Assembly (NCBI GenBank): GCA_033002965.1
Contig: JAURVB010000031.1
Coordinates: 62,001-126,000, forward strand
DNA: 64,000 bases
Reading direction: 5' to 3'
From: Piper betle
Taxonomy: Eukaryota > Streptophyta > Magnoliopsida > Piperales > Piperaceae
Shown here: one piece after another, positions 13,853 to 24,272 of the stretch
Position numbering within the stretch: the stretch's first letter is position 1
How the letters are laid out: each line of letters opens with the position of its first letter
Position numbers and translations under genes: made by a program
Notes under the pieces: model-generated
What the model was told of the DNA's origin: nothing
The model's database searches: none
What the model saw: only the letters and a program-made list of their open reading frames with translations

Positions 13853-14565
13853 GTGGGTGACGGTGATTCGAGCTTATCTAAAACTATTGTCATTGTTTAT
13901 TGCAACGGTGAAAAGGTTGGTGTTGCTTGGTGGTTAGAAGTAGAAGAAAGAAAGAGAGAGGCAATTGCTTCAAGTGGATATTTTTTTAACACAATTGTAT
14001 TATAATCGAGAAATGGAGTGCATTTTTTCATGACATCCCAAAATGAAAATTAATTGGGGGCAAAATTGTTTCATGGTTAGGTTTCAGTCAAATAGGGAAG
14101 GAAAATTATGTTTCTATGATTATGTGGGTGGTGACTTGACATTGTGACAACTTGCTCTCACATGTCATCTCACAAGTTTTTTTTAAAGTACAAAGGGCAA
14201 GATTGTCTACGTAAATATATTTACCATAGGAGAGAAAGATAATTATAAAACCACCAAACTCAAAAAATTATGTCATCTTTGAACCATACCTAGGGAATTG
14301 TCACTACTTTTAAAGTTCATTTCAAAATTATCATAAAAAATTATTGAATCTAAGGCATCTTTGATTTTGAAATTTATCATGATAATATAACATTTATTTA
14401 TTCAAATATTCTTTAAAATTTATTATTTTAATTTTACGCTAATTGATATAAGGAAAATTGAGAAAAATAAAAGAGGTAGTGATTGAATAAATGAAATATT
14501 AATCTTTGGTGAGAAAGATAAAAGGAGAAAAGATGCGATAATAAAATTAAAATGTAATCAAAATA
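13853..14565. other. Unassigned stretch
   Basis: No gene or repeat was recognised. It is AT-rich, with a short purine-rich run near 13,940. Confidence 0.4.
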
Positions 14566-14569
14566 AATA

Positions 14570-15066
14570 AGTAAATATCACTTACACGCCATGAATCACC
14601 CCAATTATCAATTACACCTCATGATTTTTTAGAAAATGATCACATGCGCCCCCTATCCTCTAACTTTGTTACTAAGATGTTGGATTTCTTGATGCGGCCG
14701 AACATGGTTTTGTCATTTCATTGTTCAAGCACGATGATGTGACTTCACATTGTCATTGATAAAAAAACAATTTATAATCAAGGTCATTGACTAACAATTG
14801 AAATTTATGTTTTTTTATTGATGATGTGGTCTCATTTTACAACTTTTAAATGCAACTCCTTACATTTTTGACTTGATAAAAAAATCTTTACATTTTAGAA
14901 CACTATCTTACAATTGAAGCTTTTTTACTTATTAATCACATGGCTGAGTTTGACACATCATCAAACTTGAAACAATGAAATGACAAGAACAAGTTCAACT
15001 GTGTCATGAAAAACTAACAATAATAATAATAAATGTATGGGCCGAGGGGTGCAATTAATTTTTACC
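14570..15066. mobile_element. Foldback or long-inverted-repeat MITE (~495 bp)
   Basis: The two halves are inverted copies. The left arm contains TTGTCATTTCATTGTTCAAG and GATGATGTGA, and the right arm contains the reverse complements (CTTGAAACAATGAAATGACAA and CACATCATC). The outer ends GTAAATATCACTTACACGCC and GTAAAAATTAATTGCACCCC (reverse complement of the right end) also pair imperfectly. AAATAAAT occurs at both borders and may be a target duplication, although the local base composition makes that weak. There is no coding capacity. Confidence 0.6.
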
Positions 15067-15865
15067 CAAATAAATTTCTAACCTCATTATATTTTAACCA
15101 TGTCCGATCATTACCGACTTAACTGAAGAATTTTTATCGTAGAAGACTGACTTTTTTCCCAAGGTTAATTAGATGAACAAGGATTGTGCTTTCTCTAGCG
15201 TTCGATTGATTGATTCCTACCCCTAGTTGAAACAATAGGCAAAGTTGGCAATTGTGAACGCCAACAAGGTGCAAATTATTTTTCTTTAGAAAATTTACTC
15301 CTATTTATACATTACATCTTTAGACAAAATATCTTCACTATAGCTAAAATAGTACTCTTATGGATTGTAATACTAAAGAGAAAGCTAATAAGATTTCAAA
15401 TAAAACAATTAGTTCCTTCCCTAGAACATCCCATAACATCGACTTGATGCGGTAGTGACTAAATGGTAATGGTATCATGAGGAATCTCGGCTGACCTAGG
15501 TTTTGGGGAAAATCGAGAACCTATGATTATCAGGACGAAATCTAGCTAGACAACAATTCCACCAGGTAACCACAATCAAAATAGGTTGATGTCATGCAAT
15601 TCCATAGCCAGAGATGGTCTAGAAATGGTAGGTAGTGGTGATTGAGGTGACGACTTTAGCGGCTGGCAATGAGGTCTAGGGTTTGCCTTACAATTAGATT
15701 TCTCATGATAAAAATCAGATTAGGGTTGCTGGTGCTGGTGTGAAGGCACCAAGAGAGCGCCCTTGCATCCAGCCGATGACCATGGGTCGGTTCAGCCACA
15801 CCACACACATCATCAACCATGCTTTCCGTAGTCCACTTTGGCAAAGCCCTTGCGCTGGAGCTGTT
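15067..15865. other. Unassigned stretch upstream of an LTR promoter
   Basis: No recognised gene. The open frames at 15,656-15,844 (-) and 15,740-16,003 (+) overlap a promoter-like region and match no known protein. The LTR-like copy at 36,557 has no clear counterpart to this part. Confidence 0.35.
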
Positions 15866-15873
15866 TACCTACT

Positions 15874-15880
15874 TATAAAT
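15874..15880 (+). promoter_or_regulatory. TATA box of the family 3 LTR
   Basis: TATAAAT is followed by a pyrimidine-rich leader and, about 190 bp later, the donor-like GGAG/GTAAGC at 16,073. The sister LTR has TATAAAA at 37,006. Confidence 0.45.
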
Positions 15881-16072
15881 ACCCCCTCCATTCTCACATT
15901 TTCTCCCCATTCCTCTTGTTGCTCCAACCTTCTGTTCACTCCCAGCCTTCCATCTCCATTCCTTGGCTTCTTCTTGCACTCTCCTCACCCTCTCCAAGCC
16001 TAGCTTAGGACCTATAGCTGTAGGTCTTTAGGTAGGAGAGCCCCAAGAGACCTCCCCTTGGTGCAGATGGAG

Positions 16073-18124
16073 GTAAGCTTCCCCCGGTAATTCTTCTAAT
16101 GTGTACTTGCTTGTTGTTGCTTAGTTGTCTACTACATGAGCATTTTTTGGTAATTTTCTCTTGTATCCAATCGTGTACTAAGCATTTAGGTGGTCATTTC
16201 ATAATTTTTTCATTCATAAATGAATAGTTATGTATTTTTTAGTAGTAGATCTGCTATATCTCGTCATCTACATTGTATTTTTGCATGATATTACACTTTC
16301 ATTTTGTTCATAAGAGGTAGATCTACAATTCTGATGAAGCATGCTTCTCTTGGTTTGGCCTATATCAGCATGTATTGGAGTAATAAATAGATAAAGGTGC
16401 ATCTTTACTACTCGCAACAGCCTATCTACCATTTTCCCTAATTTTATCCCAATGTGTATGTATCCTTTGCATGACATCTTTCATGTGATTGTTATGCTAT
16501 GTATTGGTTATGCCTCACTAAAATACCAAGATAAAATGACATTCGTGAAGTCCTAAAAAAACCCCTAACCGTTGTATGTGTATGCTATATTTTTGGTATG
16601 CTTGGCTATGTTGTGAGTTTGTGCTCCTATTTAGCACCTAAAGATTTTTATAAAATCTGTAAAACTTTTATGAAGGCTGACTAATTGTCTATTTTCATCA
16701 TGCAAATTTTGGGCTTTAGTAAAATTCATTTATGTGGTAAGTTAGCTTGGATTTTGGGAGTGCATAGGAATGACGGGTGAAACCCTAATTCGCTGAGCCT
16801 AGTGTGACTAGTGAAATTTTATGAAATTTCACCCCGACCTTAAGTTGTGTCCCAATAAGATCTCTTTAAAATTTCATGGCCATTGGTTGGGTAGATAATT
16901 GGGTAGAAATTTACTAATACACGTAGGTTCTACTAGCTCTAAAAATACGTTGGCCAATGCCTATTGTTCCCAAGCCCTCTCAGCCAATTACATGGGTTTT
17001 GGACCTGATCTCTTAGTGCACTAAATCACACAGTATTGGCTAATCCTACAATTTTATCGAGGTCCATTTGGAGTCTCCAAGCCCTTGAGCGAGACTTAGA
17101 AAAATTAGTGTGTGACTGAGGACACTATTCCCAGCACCTTAGCTCAACTTTAGTGAGCCTTGTTTACCATGTTGGCTCATGGGCAAGGACTTGATAATTT
17201 TTATAACATTTGGAGTGTTAGGGCCCACTAGTCAAAATTTATCCTATTTGGACACCGTTTGACCCATCCTAAAAAGTGTCTGGGTAAGTTAGTTTGATAA
17301 AACCCTAAATAAGTTAATTAGGTTAAGTATGTTTTCTGAGTTGTGCATGTATAGAGGCATGGCCACATTTTGCATGCTAATGCGATTCGATCATGATTCA
17401 AGCTTCATCTTCTTGCTAGGATACACGAAGTGAGCTCGCCTAGTTAGGACGAGGAGCTCGACTCGTCTAGGTCTATAGGACTCTTTTGTTTGATCTCTGT
17501 TTAGTTTCATGAGTGAGGTTTTAATCGAGTTTTAAACGTATGACGATATCGGTGGTGTTTTATTAAATCCTTCCGATGTTAGGCCACTTAGCCGAATTTA
17601 TTCATAGTTTTAAACTGAAGATCATTTATTGTGTTTTAAACCAAAGATCCAGAAAATTTATGATATAAGCTCCGACCCAAACCTACTACATAAAGATAAA
17701 AGTTTTATGGTTTTCGTGAATATGAGGGAGTATGGTACATAGATGTATAAATTACACTAGTACTCATTTACACCCTAAAGTAGTGCAATATTAGGGTATT
17801 GCGAATATAACACATTTCCGAAAATTATGGTACTTACCTAAATGTTTCAAGCCACCTAGATATTGAGGTTGGCGATATATGGAGGATGTAAGGATATAAA
17901 TATATCTTTATATAAGTATGAAGCCGTTGAGTCTCTCCGGCATTTTTAAGATGTTTGACAGTGTCGGCCTATGGTTATCGCCTTGTGTTAGTATTCTGGA
18001 TGGTTATTGAATTCTTGTGGGTGTTAAGATACCCATTTGACAATATTTTTTCATTAGTAGTTATTTTTTGGACTGGTAGTCAAACTTGTTTAATTACTGA
18101 CAAATTTTTCATATATATATGTAG
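16073..18124 (+). other. Candidate leader intron of the family 3 LTR
   Basis: The donor is GATGGAG/GTAAGC at 16,073, a near-consensus plant 5' splice site. The acceptor is the T-rich ATATATATGTAG ending at 18,124, with ATTACTGAC, a possible branch point, about 30 bases upstream. The sister copy has CATTACTAAC and a cleaner acceptor ending at 41,909. This is inferred from signal spacing only, without transcript support. Confidence 0.35.
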
Positions 18125-18130
18125 GTGAGT

Positions 18131-21073
18131 TGTAAAACCCATGATTCGAGTCAGGGTTTTATATTCAGAACCGGTCGGTTCGACCGTTATTTTTGAGTCG
18201 AGTCAGTTTCAGAACACGTGTACTGAGCCGACGCCAGTCTCGTGTATGAGCCATGAGGGTCATGTGTACCCAAGTATATGATGATAACGTCATGAACACA
18301 TCAAAAAAGAATGAGTTATCAGAATATATGAGAGTATGCAGTTCATTTTTTTTATTATGATATATAATGGATCGTAAAATTAGTTTTAGGCCGCTTATCG
18401 CGTTAGGACGCGTTACGGGCATTTTGGGTGGGTTGATAGTTCTAGAGCATATCATTATGATTTTTTGGTGTTGTTTGATTTTATGGGATTTTTCCCAAAT
18501 ATTTTTGGAATTTTTTTATGACTTAAATATTATTTTTGACTCAAGTCGGAGACGAGTCAAGTAATATTTACGACTTTGCCACCACACACTCCCGCGCCCT
18601 TCTTTTCTTCCCCAAACCCTTACCTCGACGTGCCGCCACTGTGCACGTTGCCGCCGCTGCCATGGACGGCCACCCGGCCGCCAATCGTCGCCGTCTAGCC
18701 CCGCGACAATGTCGCCATGCTGCCCGACCAGGTCCGGCCTCAATCGGGCCGTCGCGATGCGAGGAAGCCACGCCGCAACGCCGCGCCCGCGTTGCGCTTC
18801 CGTCGCCGATTCTGCCGCCGCCGCCGACTGGCGCCGCCACGGTCGATCGGTCGCCTCAGCACCCTCAGCCCTCCAGCGACCTTCCCCGACCGGAACGGAG
18901 GCCATCGCCGCCGTGGCCGGCCGGATCTAGCCACCATCACCGCCGGCTCGGTTTTATGCATTTTCCGGCGAGCCGCCACCTCCGTTGGCCGCGTCGACCT
19001 CATAGATGAGTCGGGCTCGCCGAGCCGGTTCCAAGGGTACCCAACACGACCACTTTCCGGCTAGTAGACGCCGCCGGCGACTGTCGCCGGAAAACCACCG
19101 AAAACCGTCGAAAAACCGGAATTTCTGGAATTCGCCGGAATTCACCGGATCTTCCGCGGGGCTCACCCAGTCGAGCCGATCGAGCTTCGGACGCCGATGA
19201 GCGCCGAATTTGAGCTCTGAGACACGCGACGGAACCCTAGCCGTCGCCGATTGCCGACTACGTGAGGTATAATTACCTCCGATTGAGTTATTTAAAATTG
19301 ATTATGATTGTTAGCATAGCATGCTAGAATTAACTAGTTGTCATGATGAATGCCATACTATGAATGAAGTAAAGATGTGCATGATGAGATTAAGTAAGTG
19401 ATCTAATGAGATGAAGTATAAGCATGCTAATTGAGCACGATGTAACTTAGGAAACACGATAAAATTGGAATGAATAGGATGATAGAATTATTTTCACTTT
19501 TATGATTATTGATTATTGATCGATTATTGAGGGATGATTATTATGTCGTGTGATATTCATTGATTTTGATGCATCATGTAGTTAGTGGGCGTTAGTATTT
19601 AGTTTTGATGTGTAGGTACGGAGTAGGAGCTCGCCGCCTAGGCGCGATGACACGCTTGGAGCTTCTACCAGGTCCGTTTAGGACTCGACTCTGTTTTACG
19701 CTCTTCTATTGTATGTTTATTTTATTATTTGCAGGACGGGTTAAGTGGCATTTTATTGGATCCCACTTAACTCGGGCCATCTAGCCGAACAGATTTTCGG
19801 ATTAATAACCCCTCGAGGATGAGATCCCTCGAGGATGATTTCGAAAACAAGATCCACCACAAGTTGCCTTCGGGCCTATTATATAAATCCCTACCCAGCC
19901 CTATATATATGTAGTTTTCGCGTTTTCAGTGAGACGAGAGATGGAGAAACCGACTGCACGTACCATGAGCGGATGCCGTGATAGTCAAAGCGGGCTCTGG
20001 ATTAGTGCCAGCGGACTGTTCCATTCCCGAGGGATCCTGACAACTCCGCGTTTGAGTTCCTCACACCCGGAGAACGTGGAGGTTAACGGGTACTGTTTAG
20101 TACAGCGCATGTCCGGACTTGTGGTTCAAAGGGTACTAAAGGCGACTGCCTGAGAGTACTCGGCCTTCGTGCTCAAGGCCAGGAGAAATATGGAGGTAAG
20201 GAGAGGGCTTAGGATAAAGTTTCACGAGAAGTACTGAAAAGAAGTGCCGAGAGCGGCACAGTACCAGCAGTAGATCAGTAAGTTCGGGATGCTACTGGGT
20301 CTGCAGCCCAGTGGCTCCTCAGTAGTGCCCTTCAGAGTGTTCACGTGGAGTATATGATGTTTTCTTTCATATGAGAGTTTGCTCTCATAGCCAGCTTGTT
20401 ATAGTTATTTTATTTTTCGGACCAGTAACACTTGTTACTGACGTGTTTTTATACTATATGTAGGTAACAATTACGAGTTGGAGGAGCCAGTTTGGACGGA
20501 GGAGCATTGTTGTCGCTTGCACACATGTCAGTCAATTGAGTGTTTATATTGTGTTATGATATTATTATATGGTGTGAATAAATGCTTGAAACATGATGAT
20601 GTGACGTGATTAGTTGTTAAAATATGATGTTATGACATGATGAAAAGCTAAGACATGATGACAAGAGGTGAGATGTGATCAGAGTGCGCAGCAGAAGTGT
20701 GGCCCAAGTTTTATAATGAATATACAGTATATTAGATTATGTGTGATTAAAATTGTTGATATATGCATATATATTGGTATATATTGTTTTGACAGGGTGG
20801 ACCCTAATTGCACTTTTAGGGAGATTCTGTCCGTTTTATTTTAGAATTTTCATTGAGTTTGATCGTAATTGTATTGGTGTGTGTTTGAATTGCATGTCAT
20901 TCATGTAGTACCATGTTAGGGTTTGTGCATTCATCCATGCTTTGAGAGTTGTATCTTCATCTTAAGACGCCGAGATTGGATCCGTATGAGTTAGGTTCGG
21001 GTTAGCCGACCTAACCGGGGCCTGTAACATACCAGTTTGGTTCACGAGCGTGGACCGGATTTGGGGTGTTACA
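18131..21073 (+). mobile_element. Solo LTR, family 2 (2,943 bp), TSD TGAGT
   Basis: The ends are TGTAAAACCC and GGTGTTACA, with a perfect 5-bp target duplication TGAGT at 18,126-18,130 and 21,074-21,078. No internal retroelement region is present, so it is a solo LTR left by recombination between the two LTRs of a full element. A GC-rich module (18,570-19,260) is followed by a donor-like GTGAG/GTATAA (19,267). An acceptor-like site ends at 20,463 (TATACTATATGTAG, with TTACTGAC upstream). The GC-rich module contains overlapping open frames in several phases and on both strands, which reflects composition, not a gene. The same LTR family occurs at 31,983-34,970 and 43,969-48,035. Confidence 0.93.
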
Positions 21074-21382
21074 TGAGTACCCATGTCAGTGGCTAAAATA
21101 GGTAGACGGATCAAGAGGCTCATAATGGGGGACAACTCTGAATTATGTATTTTGTATTATGTTGTTCTTTGTATTGTATGACTGATATATTTCTTGGGGA
21201 TATGGAATTTATGTATTGGAAATTTGGGATTATGTGATGTATGTATTGTGGGAGGGTGCTCTAATGCCTATGGTGGTATGCTAGTTATGTTTTGTGTGAC
21301 TTGTATGCTTTAAACATTTTTTTATTATTATTAACACTGTGGAGGGTATTAACTTTGAGGCAAAAGTTAACAATTTTTTGCA

Positions 21383-21533
21383 GGGTGCTTCAAAGTCTTA
21401 AAATATGACGGTAGAGCAATTAAGGTCACAAAATGTATTTGGCTACAGTTGTTGTAGGGTGCTTCAAAGTCCTAGAATATAACGGAGAGCAATTAAGGTA
21501 CACAAAATGTATTTGGCTACAGTTGTGGTGCGT
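21383..21533. repeat. Tandem duplication, two ~76-bp copies
   Basis: Two near-identical copies start with GGGTGCTTCAAAGTC (21,383 and about 21,459), within the 3' part of the family 3 LTR. Confidence 0.85.
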
Positions 21534-21779
21534 GTGACAAAGGAATGTAGACTGGAGGAGCTTTACGGTTCATCCCGCTAGAAGGGTCCACATGAAGATT
21601 GAATGTTAGGGTATGATGCCCTAGCAAGCGATGATGCCCTGTGTTTAAAATTTGTTGAAAGGATTGTAGAACAGATAACCACGACCAAATATTTACTTTA
21701 TCGCAAGAACAACATCATCATAAGAACAACTCACTTAACTCAAGGTTGAAATTAAATTGAAGAACTGGATCATGCATCC

Positions 21780-22118
21780 AGATTGTAAAAGTTCAACCTC
21801 TTAGTTATATTGGAGGTATTGCTTCATGCAACTCGAAGTGATCATTGCATCTAAAAATTTATCCTCTTAGTTGTATGGGATGTGCTGCCTCTTGTGGCTC
21901 AAGATGTTCATACTAGGAGCTTTATTGAGGGTTCTTATGGTAGTATAATCAGCACGTATTATATATATAAACCTTCTAAGGTTACCATTTTAGACTTCAT
22001 TGCGTGTTAAGATCCGCTTCCATAAAATTTATACACTAGTAGTCTAATGAACTAACTTTGAATTACACATTAAAATTTGGGCAGGTTCCGACCGAGATTG
22101 GAGCGTGTTTATAATAAC
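21780..22118 (+). mobile_element. LTR fragment related to 12,890-13,850
   Basis: It carries the same succession of blocks as the end of the LTR-like sequence at 11,507-13,852: a GGTATTGC/GTGCTGCC pair, GGTTACCATTTTAGACTTCATT, and the terminal GACCGAGATTGG. It is useful as the uninterrupted reference for the hAT insertion at 13,075. It ends at the AT microsatellite. Confidence 0.6.

Positions 22119-22124
<6 letters not shown>

Positions 22125-22170
<46 letters not shown>
22125..22170. repeat. (AT)n microsatellite
   Basis: This is an uninterrupted AT run of about 46 bases. The Tyr-Ile repeat open frame across it on the minus strand is a by-product of the microsatellite. Confidence 0.95.
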
Positions 22171-22176
<6 letters not shown>

Positions 22177-24060
22177 AAACATGTTAGCAATCGATAACCA
22201 TAATGCCCGGTATAATTAAACAATCTGGTAAGCAAGTCAACTCCCCTTAGGAGGCAAGAAGTTTAGAGAACTTTGATGAAGGGGATTTTGTCAAAGCTTC
22301 AAGAAAAATTCAGAGTGAAGAACTTCTCAAGTACATTAGGGACTAAAAGTTCTTTTAAATGAAATTTTTTTATAATGATTCAATTGAAATTGCAATTTGT
22401 TACAAAATATCTTTTGTGAACAAAGTTGTAAGCTTTAGTATTCAATTTATGTTTAGGAACCTAAAACATTCGCAAAAAGTTTTCACATTGGGAATTGTGT
22501 TCCTTGGGGAGGTTCCAATCACTACTAGGAAAAACATGAGTACTATGGGGATGTTAAAGTTGTCTTGTGACCCTTAAGACATTTGTACCGATGTTCTTGA
22601 TGGTAAAATTTTTGGGGATGTAGTCCTCCCTAATTGGCACAGTGGAGCAAAATATGAATAATAGAGGATAATAATAGAACAAAAAACACAAAAAATAACT
22701 TGGATGACAAATACCGCACTATCCATCAAAAGGAGTAATTTCTATTGTGAAAGAGGTTAAAACAATTATAATTTTTTTCTCTTTCTTTTTCCCTCTCACC
22801 GTTGAATCAACAACCTGATTCAATAGCTCTTTGAATCTCTAACAATTTGAAAGAAAACTTTCTTACTCTCTGCTAAACTCAGGAAAGCATCTCTAACCTC
22901 TCCTAATAAAAAAATTAGGTTATATTGTGAAAAGACATGACAAAGCTTTTAAATATTTGAAAAAACTAATAAAGGTCGAATTCGGGCAAATTCCCGCTGA
23001 ACCCGCGTAGCACTAGAGTGCTCCGCCCTGCCCTAGGTTGCACAACGTCCGCTTCTAGATGAACAAAATTTGACTTTGAAAATGTTGCCTAAATACGTGC
23101 AAATTTGATAAAAAATGGTCAGATGCAAAAAAATTCGCGTTGAAACTACCACCATAAAGGTTGGTAAAAGAAGATGAAAACATACACAAAATTCGCGTCC
23201 AAAATTACCCATCATATCAGACGCTAAGCATTTACAAAATAAATAAGAGACCATTCTAAATGGTACATGAATCCAACACAAACTTGCCACAAGCTATGAA
23301 GTATTTTAAAAATATATTATAACAATATTTATTATTTATCTAGAAACCCGATGGGCTTGAACACTATCTCAATAAAAATAAATCGATTGTGTCTTGGTTA
23401 TATAAGCTATAAAATATTATCTTTTTTTATTAAACCTGTATAATGTTTTGTTTCGTAACGCTCCTAGCCAGATCATGTGATACACCATCTCCACGGGCAA
23501 AGCCAATTTATAACGCTCCTACTATCCAATTAATGCGAAACCTAATCTAAGTTTAAGATTATGAACCATTGCAAATGGTTGATCGGGCCTCGTAACAAGT
23601 CTCTTTGTCGTTATCAATATGACAAATTTTGTTAATGCAATAACATGACATAAAGCGTTCTCAATTCAGGCAGGGCATATTGATAATTCACAATCTGAAA
23701 GTGGTCATCAACTAGCAGTGAAAATCATATATGGTTGTCGGCAGCTAACCCATTATTATCAACGAGAAGATCTAGTTGTCACCGGCGACTAGTTGGTCTC
23801 ATAGCAAGCAACAGCGACCAGTTCCAAATGTGCCTGTTAATAGGAAAATCTAACTTTACAGGTTGCTTTAAAAAAGAAAAAGAAAAACAAGAAAAGAAAC
23901 TCTTACTATCATATCTGCCACTAGTGACCAGATCCCGTCACCGGTGGCTACTATCAGCCATAGAAGTGAAGGGGAAGGTTGAAGAATAAGAGGGATAATA
24001 TGAAAAATTACCATCTCGCGACTTTTGAACATACCATTTTTAAATGAACAATACCACCCT
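22171..24060. other. Unassigned low-copy-looking stretch
   Basis: No gene was recognised. Open frames at 22,359-22,577 (+) and 23,033-23,290 (-) are short, AT-biased and match nothing I know. The region differs from the LTR families around it, so it may be true intergenic DNA downstream of the SKA2-like gene. A possible poly(A) signal for that gene (ATTAAA on the minus strand) lies just to the right, near 24,075. Confidence 0.35.
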
Positions 24061-24069
24061 TTAGTATTA

Positions 24070-24272
24070 AGTTTTTCTTTAATGAGACCATTGGCATGAT
24101 GAAATGAATCATTTCAGACTCAAGACCTACCAGAGATCAATATACAAACAACAGCTACAGGCTATAAGCAACCAACTACAGCTACAAGCTGCTGCCTCTT
24201 TACATTCTTAAAGCAGAGGCTGTTGCGCTGATCTCCCAACAAAATCCTAACTGTTTCGGAAAAACCTATGGT
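24070..24272 (-). other. Probable 3' UTR of the SKA2-like gene
   Basis: This follows the stop codon at 24,273-24,275 on the minus strand. It is non-coding and includes a pyrimidine/purine-mixed repeat of AGCTACAGGC-like units. An ATTAAA near 24,075 could act as a poly(A) signal. The limit is inferred. Confidence 0.35.

Larger units (their letters stand above)
15866..21660 (+). mobile_element. Old LTR (family 3), plus orientation, split by a solo LTR
   Basis: From the TATA-like box at 15,874 to about 18,130 and again from 21,079 to about 21,660 the sequence follows the copy at 36,557-42,857. Shared landmarks include the AAACCCTAATTC block (about 16,780 and 37,617), the GAGCTCG block near 17,430, GGATCCCT-like blocks, and the splice-acceptor-like TGTAGGTGAG (18,120 and 41,905). 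The 5' limit is uncertain. The insertion at 18,131-21,073 interrupts it just after the conserved acceptor motif. Confidence 0.55.

Noticed and set aside
18516..19200. Several overlapping Arg/Pro/Ala-rich open frames on both strands
   Set aside because: Open frames in up to five phases at once reflect high GC content. No domain is recognisable, and copies in sister LTRs do not keep the same frame.
22044..22235. Tyr-Ile repeat protein on the minus strand
   Set aside because: Translation of an (AT)n microsatellite.
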